Part shown: positions 8,919 to 16,989 of the stretch, in pieces | Layout of the letters: each line of letters opens with the position of its first letter | Position numbering within the stretch: position 1 is the stretch's first letter | From: Pseudomonas sp. Root71 | Lineage (GTDB): Bacteria; Pseudomonadota; Gammaproteobacteria; Pseudomonadales; Pseudomonadaceae | NCBI RefSeq assembly: GCF_001429045.1 | Contig: NZ_LMHY01000003.1 | Coordinates: forward strand, 59,636 to 123,635 | Length of the DNA: 64,000 bases | Direction of reading: 5' to 3' | Translations under genes and position numbers: made by a program | The notes under the pieces: generated by a model | Seen by the model: only the letters and a program-made list of their open reading frames with translations | Database searches by the model: none | What the model was told of the DNA's origin: nothing

Positions 8919-9317
8919 ATGAAATTCCATGACCCACGGATGGTGCTCTTCGGCCTGTTCGCGTTCGCGGCAGTGGGCTCGGCATCAGCCACACAGATGA
9001 AGACCTCAACCCCTGTTTTGGCACCTGAAGTCACGGCAGTTCAGGTTCCCGTCCAGGCTGCTGGCAACCCTTGGCCGACCTTGGCCAGCATGTCCGACAA
9101 GCAGACAGGGCCGTTGCTTGCCCATGACGACCGATACTGGCATGACGGCCGTTGGCACTCTCGTAGAGACGATTGGCGCCGGGACGACTGGCATCGAGAT
9201 AACTGGCGTAGAGAACAAGCTCGCCGGGAAGCCGAACGCCGCCGTGATTGGGAGCGCCACCAGGATCGGGCCATGCGGTACCGTTACGAGGACGATCGCC
9301 GCTACTATCGTCGCTAA
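8919..9317 (+). CDS. Small secreted Arg/Asp/Trp-rich protein
   Basis: The start at 8919 (MKFHDPRMVLFGLFAFAAVG) gives a clean Sec signal peptide ending near SASA and a 132-residue protein. The second half is a highly charged repeat-like run of RDDW, RRDDW and HRDNW units followed by an Arg/Tyr-rich tail (EDDRRYYRR). Similar short RDDW/YRR-rich periplasmic proteins are common in pseudomonads, but I know of no function for them. Low-complexity composition suggests a disordered periplasmic or nucleic-acid/polyanion-binding tail. The longer upstream frame from 8748 lacks a signal sequence and is less likely. Confidence 0.7.
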   Translation: MKFHDPRMVLFGLFAFAAVGSASATQMKTSTPVLAPEVTAVQVPVQAAGNPWPTLASMSDKQTGPLLAHDDRYWHDGRWHSRRDDWRRDDWHRDNWRREQARREAERRRDWERHQDRAMRYRYEDDRRYYRR

Positions 9318-9515
9318 TGCGACGCCCCGCAGGCTAAAAACGTCGATGAGGTACGAGCGATGCGCTTTCGCCCTCCTCGACGTGACGATGACACCGATTT
9401 AGCCACCCCATGCGAATGTCCACGAAGCAGGCAAACATGTTATGTTATAACCAATATAAACATGAGCTGCCCGTTGTCACTGGCAGAGCCATCCACTCCC
9501 TGCTTGCGATATTCG

Positions 9516-10688
9516 ATGACAACTTCTACCCATGTCCCGCCCATCACAGGCTTGAGCCAACGCCTGCTGTCCATTGATGCCCTGAGGGGATTGGTAATCC
9601 TCCTGATGCTGTTGGATCACGTGCGCGAAACGTTCTTTTTGCACCGTCAGGTAACAGACCCGATGGACATCGAATCCACTGAGCCGGCGCTATTTTTCAG
9701 CCGCACACTTGCCCATTTGTGTGCGCCGGTTTTCATACTGCTCACCGGGCTTTCCGCTTACCTGTATGACCAAAAACACCAGGGCAAGGGCGATGTGTCA
9801 GCCTTTTTATTCAAGCGCGGTCTGTTCCTTGTGCTGCTTGAGTTCACCCTGGTGAATTTCGCCTGGACTTTTCAGTTCCCGCCTACGGCAATCTACATGC
9901 AAGTGATCTGGGCCATTGGCATCTGCATGATTGCCCTGGCCGGACTGGTTTGGTTACCCAGGCCCATGCTGTGCTGCCTGGGCCTGGTGATCGTGGCCGG
10001 GCACAACCTGCTGGATAATGTTCACTTCGCGGCAGGCTCGCCCATGCATATACCTTGGGCGATTCTGCATGATCGCGGCTGGATCGATTTCTCCGACAGC
10101 TTGCGTCTGCGCACCTCTTATCCGGTGCTTCCCTGGATCGGTGTGATTGCCCTTGGATACAGTATCGGCCCCTGGTTTGCCGGCCAGGTCTTGGCCGCGC
10201 AGCGTCAACGTAATCTGCTGCTTGCCGGGGCCGGGGCATTGATCGGATTTGTCGCGCTGCGAGCCATCAATGGTTATGGCGAGGCGCATTGGGTCGCCCA
10301 TGAAGGCATCACGCAAACCCTCATGAGCTTCTTCAACATTACAAAATACCCACCTTCCCTGCTGTTTCTTTCACTGACGCTGGGAGTGGGGCTGTTACTG
10401 CTACGTGCCCTGGAACGGGCCCGACAACGCAAGTGGGTCAATGCATTGGCCGTCTTTGGTGCGGCGCCGATGTTCTTCTACTTGCTTCACCTTTACGTAC
10501 TCAAGGCGCTGTATCTGGTCGGCGTGGCGCTGTTCGGATTGAACCAGGGAGTTTTTTTCGGTTTCGACAGCATTTGGGCTGTGTGGCTGACGGCGGTGTT
10601 CTTGGCTCTATCCCTGTATTTACCCGTGCGCTGGTTCGCGGCATTGAAGGCACGCCGTCGCGATATCGGATGGCTCAAATACTTCTGA
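9516..10688 (+). CDS. Heparan-alpha-glucosaminide N-acetyltransferase-like membrane protein (DUF1624 type)
   Basis: The likely start at 9516 (MTTSTHVPPITG) gives about 390 residues. The N-terminal hallmark RLLSIDALRGLVILLMLLDH, followed by VRETFF, is that of the DUF1624/HGSNAT family, where the His serves in transmembrane acyl transfer. About ten hydrophobic helices follow. The protein probably moves an acyl group across the inner membrane onto an unidentified acceptor. The ribosome site at 9516 is weak and an upstream ATG (about 9462) is possible. A partial dyad, CATGTTATG to ATAAACATG, lies just upstream at about 9436-9464. A hairpin with a T-run follows the gene. Confidence 0.8.
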   Translation: MTTSTHVPPITGLSQRLLSIDALRGLVILLMLLDHVRETFFLHRQVTDPMDIESTEPALFFSRTLAHLCAPVFILLTGLSAYLYDQKHQGKGDVSAFLFKRGLFLVLLEFTLVNFAWTFQFPPTAIYMQVIWAIGICMIALAGLVWLPRPMLCCLGLVIVAGHNLLDNVHFAAGSPMHIPWAILHDRGWIDFSDSLRLRTSYPVLPWIGVIALGYSIGPWFAGQVLAAQRQRNLLLAGAGALIGFVALRAINGYGEAHWVAHEGITQTLMSFFNITKYPPSLLFLSLTLGVGLLLLRALERARQRKWVNALAVFGAAPMFFYLLHLYVLKALYLVGVALFGLNQGVFFGFDSIWAVWLTAVFLALSLYLPVRWFAALKARRRDIGWLKYF

Positions 10689-10707
10689 ACAGGATATTTG
10701 CTCAATG

Positions 10708-10733
10708 AAGGGGTCCCTGGAGAGCCCCTTTTT
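10708..10733 (+). terminator. Rho-independent terminator after the acyltransferase gene
   Basis: The arms AAGGGG and CCCCTT are separated by eleven bases and followed by a T-run. It lies 20 bases past the stop codon and faces the minus-strand monooxygenase gene. Confidence 0.7.
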
Positions 10734-10756
10734 CAAGATGTCCCGTCCTGAAACCC

Positions 10757-12130
10757 TTAATCAAAGCGGAATGAGGCGCCGTAGGCCGAATCCGGTAAAT
10801 GGCTAGCGCCATCTTCCCGTAACCGCGAACGGAAAGTACCGCTCTGTGGCCGGGTGCGATACAAGCCACGCTTTTGCAGTTCAGGAATGATCAGCTCAAC
10901 GAAGTCCTCAAGGCTGCCCGGGCTGATCAGCGGGTTGAGCATGTAGCCGCTGGTGCCGGAAATACGGGCGTGCTCTTCGATCCGGTCGGCCACTTGTTGC
11001 GGCGTTCCCACCAGAATCAGGTCACTGCCCCGGGTGACGTTGGCAAAGCGCTGTTTGACATCGCCGGCGGTCAAGGGCTTGCCACTGCCATCGGGACGCA
11101 TCACATAAGAGGTCATGCCTTCGGTGTGAGTGGACAACGCATCGCTGTCCGCGTAGCGGCTGATGTCGATACCGGTATCCCCGGCATAACTCACCAGTTG
11201 CGCCTGCAAGTGATAGTTGCTTTGCAGCTCGTCATATTTGCGCTGGGCTTCGATCTCGGTCCTGGCGGTGACGATGCGCAGCACCGTCAGCGACTTCACA
11301 TCCTCGGCGTGACGCCCCCGTGCCCTGGCCTGCGTCCATATATCTTCCAGTCCCTGGCGAATCTCCAGCGGGTTGGACTTGGCGATGAAAATCAGTTCGG
11401 CGTGCTTGGCCGCAAACTCGCGACCACGGCCTGACCAACCGGCCTGGATCAGCAAAGGTGTACGTTGCGGTGACGGGGACGTCAAATGCGGCCCGGCCAC
11501 CCGGTAATGCTCGCCAACATGGTTGATCGGTCGCACGCGATCGCCCCTGGCATAGACCTGGCGAGACTTGTCGGCCACCACGGCATCGGTTGCCCAACTG
11601 CCTTCCCAGAGCTTGTAGACCACATCGAGAAATTCATCCGCGCGCTCATAGCGATCATCGTGCCTGATCATCTGCTCCAGGCCGAAGTTGCGAGCGGCGC
11701 TGGTCAGGTAGGAGGTGACGATGTTCCACCCGACCCGGCCATTGGTCAGGTGATCCAGCGTGCTGAAGCGCCGGGCATGGGTGAAAGGATGCTCGTAACT
11801 GGTAGTGACAGTGACGCCGAAGGCGAGGTTTTCCGTCACGGCGGCCAATGCCGGGATGATCATCAACGGATCGTTGGCCGGTGCTTCCACCGCCCACTTC
11901 ATGGCCGCGTCGGCATTGCCGCCAAACACATCGTAGAAGCCCAGCACATCACCAAAGAACAGCATGTCGAGATGAGCCTGGTCGGCGATGCGTGCCAGAT
12001 TCGACCAGTAGCCCAGGGAATTGATGGTCAGTCGTTCATCAGCCGGGTGCGTCCAGAGGCTCGGCGCGCCGCCACAGCCAACACTGGCTTGCTCGTATAA
12101 CGCAAACAACAGAGGTTTCGGATCGGACAT
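10757..12130 (-). CDS. LLM-class flavin-dependent monooxygenase (NtaA/SnaA/DszA family)
   Basis: The 457-residue protein has the bacterial luciferase-like TIM barrel of the nitrilotriacetate monooxygenase component A group. Typical segments are FFGDVLGFYDVF, GVTVTTSYEHPFTHARRFSTLDHL, GRVGWNIVTS and LIQAGWSGRGREFAAKHAE. These enzymes use FMNH2 supplied by a separate reductase to oxidise C-N or C-S bonds in xenobiotic or sulfur-source molecules. No reductase gene is adjacent. It lies downstream of and co-oriented with an ABC permease and binding protein, with a gap of about 30 bases, so the cluster probably imports and oxidises one substrate. The substrate is not evident. Confidence 0.88.
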   Translation of the reverse strand: MSDPKPLLFALYEQASVGCGGAPSLWTHPADERLTINSLGYWSNLARIADQAHLDMLFFGDVLGFYDVFGGNADAAMKWAVEAPANDPLMIIPALAAVTENLAFGVTVTTSYEHPFTHARRFSTLDHLTNGRVGWNIVTSYLTSAARNFGLEQMIRHDDRYERADEFLDVVYKLWEGSWATDAVVADKSRQVYARGDRVRPINHVGEHYRVAGPHLTSPSPQRTPLLIQAGWSGRGREFAAKHAELIFIAKSNPLEIRQGLEDIWTQARARGRHAEDVKSLTVLRIVTARTEIEAQRKYDELQSNYHLQAQLVSYAGDTGIDISRYADSDALSTHTEGMTSYVMRPDGSGKPLTAGDVKQRFANVTRGSDLILVGTPQQVADRIEEHARISGTSGYMLNPLISPGSLEDFVELIIPELQKRGLYRTRPQSGTFRSRLREDGASHLPDSAYGASFRFD

Positions 12131-12164
12131 CGTAGTACCTGTAAAAAGTCATTAAACGGACGGG

Positions 12165-13010
12165 TCAGCGCTGATGCTTGAAACCCTTGCCGTAGTGGCG
12201 TTCAAGACGGTTCTGAATCAACTCCAGCCCAATGGACAGGAGCCAATAGATAACGGCTGCGGTGGTGAGCATTTCGATGTAGCGGTAGGACGAGCGACCG
12301 TACGACTGCGCCAGGAACATCACTTCCCAGACCCCCATCACCGATATCAACGAAGAGTCCTTGAGCATTGAAATGAACTGGCTGGTTGTCGGGGGAATGA
12401 TCGTGCGCATGGCTTGCGGCAGGACGACGTGCAGGAATGTTGCCGCCGGCTTCAGACCCAGGGCCATCGCCGCTTCGCGCTGCCCGGGTGCGACAGCCAT
12501 GATGCCGGCACGAAAAATCTCGCTGAGGTAGGCACCATAATTGAGCGACAGCGCAATGATCCCCGCGCTGATGGCGCCCGGAACCACACCCAACTGCGGC
12601 AGCCCCAGGTAGATCAGCAGGATCTGGATCAGCAGCGGAGTACCGCGAAAAAAGGACGCATAGAAACTGGCAATGCCGAAAGCCACTGCACTGCGAGACA
12701 GGCGTGCCAGTGCCGTCACGAAGCCAAGGAGCAATGAAAACCAGATCGAGCAGAAGCACAAGAACAGTGTCAGCGCGGCGCCCTGCAAGAAACCGTCAGG
12801 CCCCAAATGCAGGCCGACCAGGTTGGGCAGCTTCTGCACAATGATCGAGAACTTCAGATCGAAGCTCATGAAAAACATGACGCACAGGGCAAACAGCACT
12901 GCCCAGGTCAAATACAGGCGAGTGCGAAAACCAGGTAGCGGGCTGAAACGACGCGTCTGGGTCTCGGGGGCGACAGTCGCCTTGGCCGGGTGTGGATTGA
13001 GGGCTGTCAT
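12165..13010 (-). CDS. Polar amino acid-type ABC transporter permease
   Basis: I start it at 13010 (MTALNPHPAK), where ATGA overlaps the stop of the binding-protein gene, giving 281 residues. It is a HisM/GlnP-type permease with the EAA-like loop GQREAAMALGLKPAATFLHV and the C-terminal segment TSQFISMLKDSSLIS. It pairs with the upstream binding protein. No ATPase gene is present in the cluster, so an ATPase must come from elsewhere. A 12-residue longer start is possible but has no advantage. Confidence 0.88.
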   Translation of the reverse strand: MTALNPHPAKATVAPETQTRRFSPLPGFRTRLYLTWAVLFALCVMFFMSFDLKFSIIVQKLPNLVGLHLGPDGFLQGAALTLFLCFCSIWFSLLLGFVTALARLSRSAVAFGIASFYASFFRGTPLLIQILLIYLGLPQLGVVPGAISAGIIALSLNYGAYLSEIFRAGIMAVAPGQREAAMALGLKPAATFLHVVLPQAMRTIIPPTTSQFISMLKDSSLISVMGVWEVMFLAQSYGRSSYRYIEMLTTAAVIYWLLSIGLELIQNRLERHYGKGFKHQR

Positions 13011-13828
13011 TGGCTGATATCGGCACCGATCCACTTCTGTGAAATCTTGCTTAATGTGCCGTCGGCCTTGAGCTGGGTGACGACCTCAGTGACTTTGGCA
13101 TTCCATTGCGGATCGCCCTTTTCGATCGCTACCACGTTGGGCTCTGCATACAGGGTGTCGCCGGCAATTTTGAAGCGAGGATCCTGGGCGATGCGTTCGC
13201 GAGCGGTGATGAGGTTGGTGACCATGGCATCCAGGCGCACGCCCGTACCCAGGGCCAGATCCTGGAAGGCTACCGTTTCGTTGTCGTACGGCGCGACCTG
13301 GACGCTTTCGAATGGATAGCTCAACGGCTTGTCCTCGGCGCCCTCGATCACCAGTTCCTTGTTCAGATAGGCTTCATAGGTCGACGCACTGATCACACCG
13401 ACTTTTTTACCTGACAGATCCTTGCCCGTGGCAATGTTCTTGTCTTTGGCATTCACCACGATCACGGCCGGTGACTGGTAATACTCGACCGGGAAGTCGA
13501 ACACTTCGGCCCGTGCCTTGCTCGGGGTCATCGAGCAGACGCAGATGTCATAGCGTCCGTTCCAGTGTCCGGCAGCGATGACATCCCAGGACGGTGTCTG
13601 CAGCTTGAGCTTCACCCCTAACCGTTGCGCAACGGCCTTGGCGACATCCACGTCAAACCCGTCCAGTTGGTTCTGTTCATTGAGAAAGGAAAATGGCGGA
13701 TAGCTTTCCATCAGAACGCCGGTCAGCTCCCCGCTGCCGGTTACGCGATCCAGGGTGGCGCCCGCGAACGCCGTCGAGCAGGTAGCCAGTAATGCCAAGC
13801 CAAAAGGTAAAAGCGCCTTAGTGTTCAC
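13007..13828 (-). CDS. Amino acid-type ABC transporter substrate-binding protein
   Basis: The best start is a GTG at 13828 with GGAG nine bases upstream. It gives 273 residues beginning VNTKALLPFGLALLATCSTA, a clear signal peptide cut near AFA; the longer ATG frame from 13984 would bury that signal. The mature part is a family 3 solute-binding protein (GELTGVLMESYPPFSF, LDGFDVDVAKAVAQRLG, YDICVCSMTPSKARAEVFDF). It delivers an amino acid-like ligand to the adjacent permease. The family call is firm and the ligand unknown. Confidence 0.85.
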   Translation of the reverse strand: MNTKALLPFGLALLATCSTAFAGATLDRVTGSGELTGVLMESYPPFSFLNEQNQLDGFDVDVAKAVAQRLGVKLKLQTPSWDVIAAGHWNGRYDICVCSMTPSKARAEVFDFPVEYYQSPAVIVVNAKDKNIATGKDLSGKKVGVISASTYEAYLNKELVIEGAEDKPLSYPFESVQVAPYDNETVAFQDLALGTGVRLDAMVTNLITARERIAQDPRFKIAGDTLYAEPNVVAIEKGDPQWNAKVTEVVTQLKADGTLSKISQKWIGADISQ

Positions 13829-13894
13829 AGACAAGTGCTCCAATCGATTCAAAATACTGAATAGATTAAAACGCACTATAAAAATACTTTGTAC

Positions 13895-13907
13895 TTCCTT
13901 TATGGAA
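13895..13907. promoter_or_regulatory. AT-rich promoter region with TTCC-N5-GGAA dyad
   Basis: Upstream of the binding-protein operon lies a conspicuously AT-rich stretch (about 13830-13935). It contains the perfect dyad TTCC-TTTAT-GGAA. It is probably part of the operon promoter; the binding protein is not identifiable from sequence alone. Confidence 0.4.
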
Positions 13908-13977
13908 TATAAGACTGCGTTCAAGCTATATTGGATCGAGCGGTTCAGGCGCTTGTATCGCTGACCCTTGGTGGCAA

Positions 13978-14010
13978 GCAACACCCCGACCGATCCGCTC
14001 GGGGCGTTGC
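13978..14010 (-). terminator. Strong hairpin downstream of the sulfonation operon
   Basis: The arms GCAAC-A-CCCCGA and TCGGGG-C-GTTGC flank a nine-base loop, eight bases beyond the DHH gene stop. It probably ends the minus-strand operon. Confidence 0.65.
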
Positions 14011-14017
14011 TCTTTCT

Positions 14018-14986
14018 TCAGCGATAGCAATCGAGCAGGCGTGCGGCGACTTCCTTCAATTGCGCGTCGGCCAGACGGTTGATCCCGGCAGCACGCTTGC
14101 GCCCTCCCCCCGTTGGAAACTGCCGGCAGAAGGCATCCGCCGCCAGCCCGGCCTCTTCCGGTACCCGCAGGCTGAACGCCCAGTCACCGTCCGCCCTGGC
14201 GCTGAGCAAGCCGATCGCCTTGCGCGGTGCACCGGCCGCCAGCTGGTTGGCCAACACGCCACTGACCCTTCGCGCCCAGGGTTGCTCGGGCAGGCGGTAC
14301 AGCCGCGCGCCCCGGCCCTCGTGCCAGGGTTCAAGGCCTGCGGCAGCAGCCATGTCGGCGGCGTGGCCGATGCGCAGGGTGGTGAAGCTTGTGCTGTGGC
14401 GGATGAAATCCAGCGGGTCGTGGTAAGGCAGCAGCTCGGCGGCCAGCGCCAGCGGCTCGAAGTGCAGGTCCGACAGACTGTCGCCATAGGCGTTGTAGTT
14501 GAGCAGCAGGCCTAGCTCCTCCAGGGCCTGCACCTCATCGTTGGCCAGGCCATGCTGCTTCGCCAGCGCCCGCGCCGGCCCGGCCAGGCCGTCACCAAAG
14601 GCGGCGGCCACCGCCCAACGGTGATGACGCCCGTCCAGGTAGGTGTTGACCAGCAGGCTGGTGCACACCTGGGCGACCGTGTCGATGAAGGACTCAAATG
14701 CCGGGTGCCGAGGCAGTTCGCCGGCAAAGTGGTGGTCGAAGTAGCGTACCCGGACGCCGGCGTCGAGCAGGCGCCGGGTGGCCTCGCGGTTCTGCTCGTG
14801 GGCCACGTCCAGCACCGTGACCCGCTCGCCGGGTCCGGCCTGGACTCGGCGCAACAGTTCGATGTCGCGCTTGACCCCGCTGACCAGGTGCACCTGCGGA
14901 CCCAGTTCTCCCGCCAGGCGCAACTGCTGCAGGGCGCACAGACCGTCGGCATCGCCGTTGAAGGCGCAGTGATCGATTGTGTTCAT
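14018..14986 (-). CDS. DHH/DHHA1 family phosphoesterase, possible PAP phosphatase
   Basis: The 322-residue protein shows the DHH-family metal motifs: NGDADG (10-15, with H6), VLDVAHE (about 58-64), the eponymous FDHH (83-86), and a C-terminal DHHA1-like GGGRKRAAG (293-301). In the latter the usual GGGH histidine is Arg. NrnA-type DHH enzymes degrade nanoRNA and also hydrolyse 3'-phosphoadenosine 5'-phosphate. It is the last gene of an operon with DUF1214, sulfotransferase and SDR genes, 12 bases after the SDR stop, with an AGGAGG ribosome site. That position makes PAP removal an attractive role, since PAP is the sulfotransferase by-product. The family is certain and the role is inferred. Confidence 0.8.
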   Translation of the reverse strand: MNTIDHCAFNGDADGLCALQQLRLAGELGPQVHLVSGVKRDIELLRRVQAGPGERVTVLDVAHEQNREATRRLLDAGVRVRYFDHHFAGELPRHPAFESFIDTVAQVCTSLLVNTYLDGRHHRWAVAAAFGDGLAGPARALAKQHGLANDEVQALEELGLLLNYNAYGDSLSDLHFEPLALAAELLPYHDPLDFIRHSTSFTTLRIGHAADMAAAAGLEPWHEGRGARLYRLPEQPWARRVSGVLANQLAAGAPRKAIGLLSARADGDWAFSLRVPEEAGLAADAFCRQFPTGGGRKRAAGINRLADAQLKEVAARLLDCYR

Positions 14987-14998
14987 CTGCCGTCCTCC

Positions 14999-15787
14999 TC
15001 AGTGCATGACTTCGCCGCCGTTGGCATCGAGCTGCGCGCCATTGATCGCACTGGCGTAGTCCGATGCCAGAAACAACGCAGCGCGGGCGCACTCCTCGTC
15101 GCTTCGCATGCGACCGCCAGGGATGCCGGCACTGAACTCGACGCGCACCTGTTCTTCGCTGACACCCCGGGCGGCAGCCGTTTGTCGTACCAGGGCCTGC
15201 ACCGGCTCGCCCCACATCCAGCCACAGGCCAGGGCGTTGACCCGCAGACCATGGGCCGCCTGCTCACTGGCCAGGTAGCGCACGCTGGCCGCCAGGGCGC
15301 TTTTCGACGCGGCATAGGCCGCCCCACCCTGATACGGCTTGCGCACCCCCAGGGTGTTGATCATCACAATCGCCCCCGCACCCTGCGCGCGCATGGGCGC
15401 CAGCACCGCGCGGCTCATGTTCAGCGAGCCCAGCAGGTTGACCTCCAGCGCCTCGCGAAGCGGGTCGTTGTCTGCCTCGTCCACCGCCTGGAATCCGCCA
15501 TGGGAAAAGGCGCTGTTGATCAACGCATCGATACGGCCGAATTGCTCGAGGGTGGCTTCGGCGAAACGCTTGCAGGCCTGCACATCAGTGATGTCGGTGG
15601 CCACGCACAGCACTTGGCAATGCCCGGCGACCGCCTTGATGCGTTGTTGCGCCTCAAGCAGGCGGCCCCTGTCGCGGGCGCCGATGGCCACGGCCCGCGC
15701 CCCTTCCCGCGCGGCCTCCAGGGCCAGTTTGATACCCAGCCCGGGGCCGATGCCCGAAACCATCACGACTTTGTCTTTAAGCAGCAT
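14999..15787 (-). CDS. Short-chain dehydrogenase/reductase
   Basis: This 262-residue classical SDR has a nucleotide-binding glycine motif (SGIGPGLG, about 11-18), an NSAF segment in place of NNAG (about 90), the catalytic YAASK (about 157-161) and a C-terminal INGAQLDANGG. It interconverts an alcohol and a ketone with NAD(P)H. It lies between the sulfotransferase (32 bases upstream) and the DHH gene (12 bases downstream) in one operon. It may generate or remove the hydroxyl that is sulfonated. The substrate is unknown. Confidence 0.88.
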   Translation of the reverse strand: MLLKDKVVMVSGIGPGLGIKLALEAAREGARAVAIGARDRGRLLEAQQRIKAVAGHCQVLCVATDITDVQACKRFAEATLEQFGRIDALINSAFSHGGFQAVDEADNDPLREALEVNLLGSLNMSRAVLAPMRAQGAGAIVMINTLGVRKPYQGGAAYAASKSALAASVRYLASEQAAHGLRVNALACGWMWGEPVQALVRQTAAARGVSEEQVRVEFSAGIPGGRMRSDEECARAALFLASDYASAINGAQLDANGGEVMH

Positions 15788-15819
15788 GGGATGAATCCTC
15801 TTATTGTTTTGGGGCAGGC

Positions 15820-16989
15820 TCAGGCTTGCAGATGCCGGGCGCGGTACTCGGCGTAGTCACGTTGCAGCAGCATGTCGCTGAGGCCGAACTGGTCAGGACT
15901 GTAGTGATGGGCAGCGCGTTTTTCCCGGCCGTTGGCGGACAACCATTGGTCCATGGCCGCCCGGACCTTTGGCGTGCATTCAAGGCCGGCGAAGCGATAG
16001 ATGCGTTCGACCACTGCCTGGGGCGCGGCCAGGGTGTCTTCGAACTGCACATCGAGAAAGCGCTCGGCCGGCATGCGTTCGCGCACCGCCATGGCATGGC
16101 GCAAGGCCCGCGCCATGCGCCGGTTCCACTGCTCGCCGACGGCGAGGGCATCGGCCTGGTCGCTGTACAGCTGCCACAGGGTATGGATGAAGCTGGCCAG
16201 CGAGGGAATGGTCCTGGCCGGTTCGCGATGAGTGAGCACCACCTGCGCCCCGGGGAACACGTCGAACAACAACTCCAGGGTATGCAGGTGCTGCGGGCTC
16301 TTGAGCAACCAACGCCGGCCGGGGGCGATGCCACGGCGTGCCTGCTGCCATTGCAGGAACTGCAAGGTGCGCTTGAGGTAACGGTAGACTTGGGTCTGGT
16401 CCTGACGGTCGAGCCAGGCGGTGTAGCTGGGGACGTTGACGTAGGAGTCCATGGCGCAGAGGAACGAGTGCTCCATCAACATGAACTCTTCGTCGGGCTG
16501 CTCGGCGTCCAGTGGGTGGATGGCCAGCAACTGCGGAAGGAACTCGATCATCGCCGCCACTTCAGCGCGCGCCAGGCCCAGGCGCTGCAACGGTTGCTCC
16601 AGGGTCTCCCCGCTCAGTGGTGCCGGGTAGCGGGTTTCCCACCACTGTGCCTTGCTGAACTGCGGGTCCACCGCCAGGGTGCGTTGCAGCAATGTGGTGC
16701 CGGTGCGTGGCAGGCCGACGATCACCAACGGATCGTTGATTTGCAGTTCGAGGATTTCCGGGAAGCGTCGACAATGGTCTTCGATCACCAGACGGTTCAC
16801 CAGTTGCGCCAGCAGTTTCTCGCGCAACAGTGCACGCCCCCGGGACGACAACCGTGCTTCTTTTTCCAGAGCGTCAGCCAGCACCACCAGGCCCTGGCGA
16901 AAATCACCCGGGCCGAAATCCTCAAGGCCACCTGCGCGAGCGCTGGCTTCGGCCAGCAGCAGCTCCGGAGAAAAATCGTTGCCGCTCAT
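15820..16989 (-). CDS. PAPS-dependent sulfotransferase (Sulfotransfer_3 type)
   Basis: The 389-residue cytoplasmic protein has the 5'-phosphosulfate loop VIVGLPRTGTTLL (89-101) and a 3'-phosphate-binding motif THREPARTIPS. In the latter, R255 and S263 stand eight residues apart, as in the classic R...S pair of sulfotransferases. It should transfer sulfonate from PAPS to a hydroxyl or amine acceptor and release PAP. It overlaps the DUF1214 gene by four bases (ATGA). The divergent arm of the locus encodes a full PAPS-forming set (cysD, cysNC), which strongly supports a real PAPS user. Nothing in the sequence names the acceptor. Confidence 0.9.
   Translation of the reverse strand: MSGNDFSPELLLAEASARAGGLEDFGPGDFRQGLVVLADALEKEARLSSRGRALLREKLLAQLVNRLVIEDHCRRFPEILELQINDPLVIVGLPRTGTTLLQRTLAVDPQFSKAQWWETRYPAPLSGETLEQPLQRLGLARAEVAAMIEFLPQLLAIHPLDAEQPDEEFMLMEHSFLCAMDSYVNVPSYTAWLDRQDQTQVYRYLKRTLQFLQWQQARRGIAPGRRWLLKSPQHLHTLELLFDVFPGAQVVLTHREPARTIPSLASFIHTLWQLYSDQADALAVGEQWNRRMARALRHAMAVRERMPAERFLDVQFEDTLAAPQAVVERIYRFAGLECTPKVRAAMDQWLSANGREKRAAHHYSPDQFGLSDMLLQRDYAEYRARHLQA

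Noticed and set aside
13829..13984. Longer ATG start of the binding protein at 13984
   Set aside because: It would place about 50 basic, AT-rich-coded residues before a normal signal peptide. The GTG at 13828 has GGAG at proper distance.
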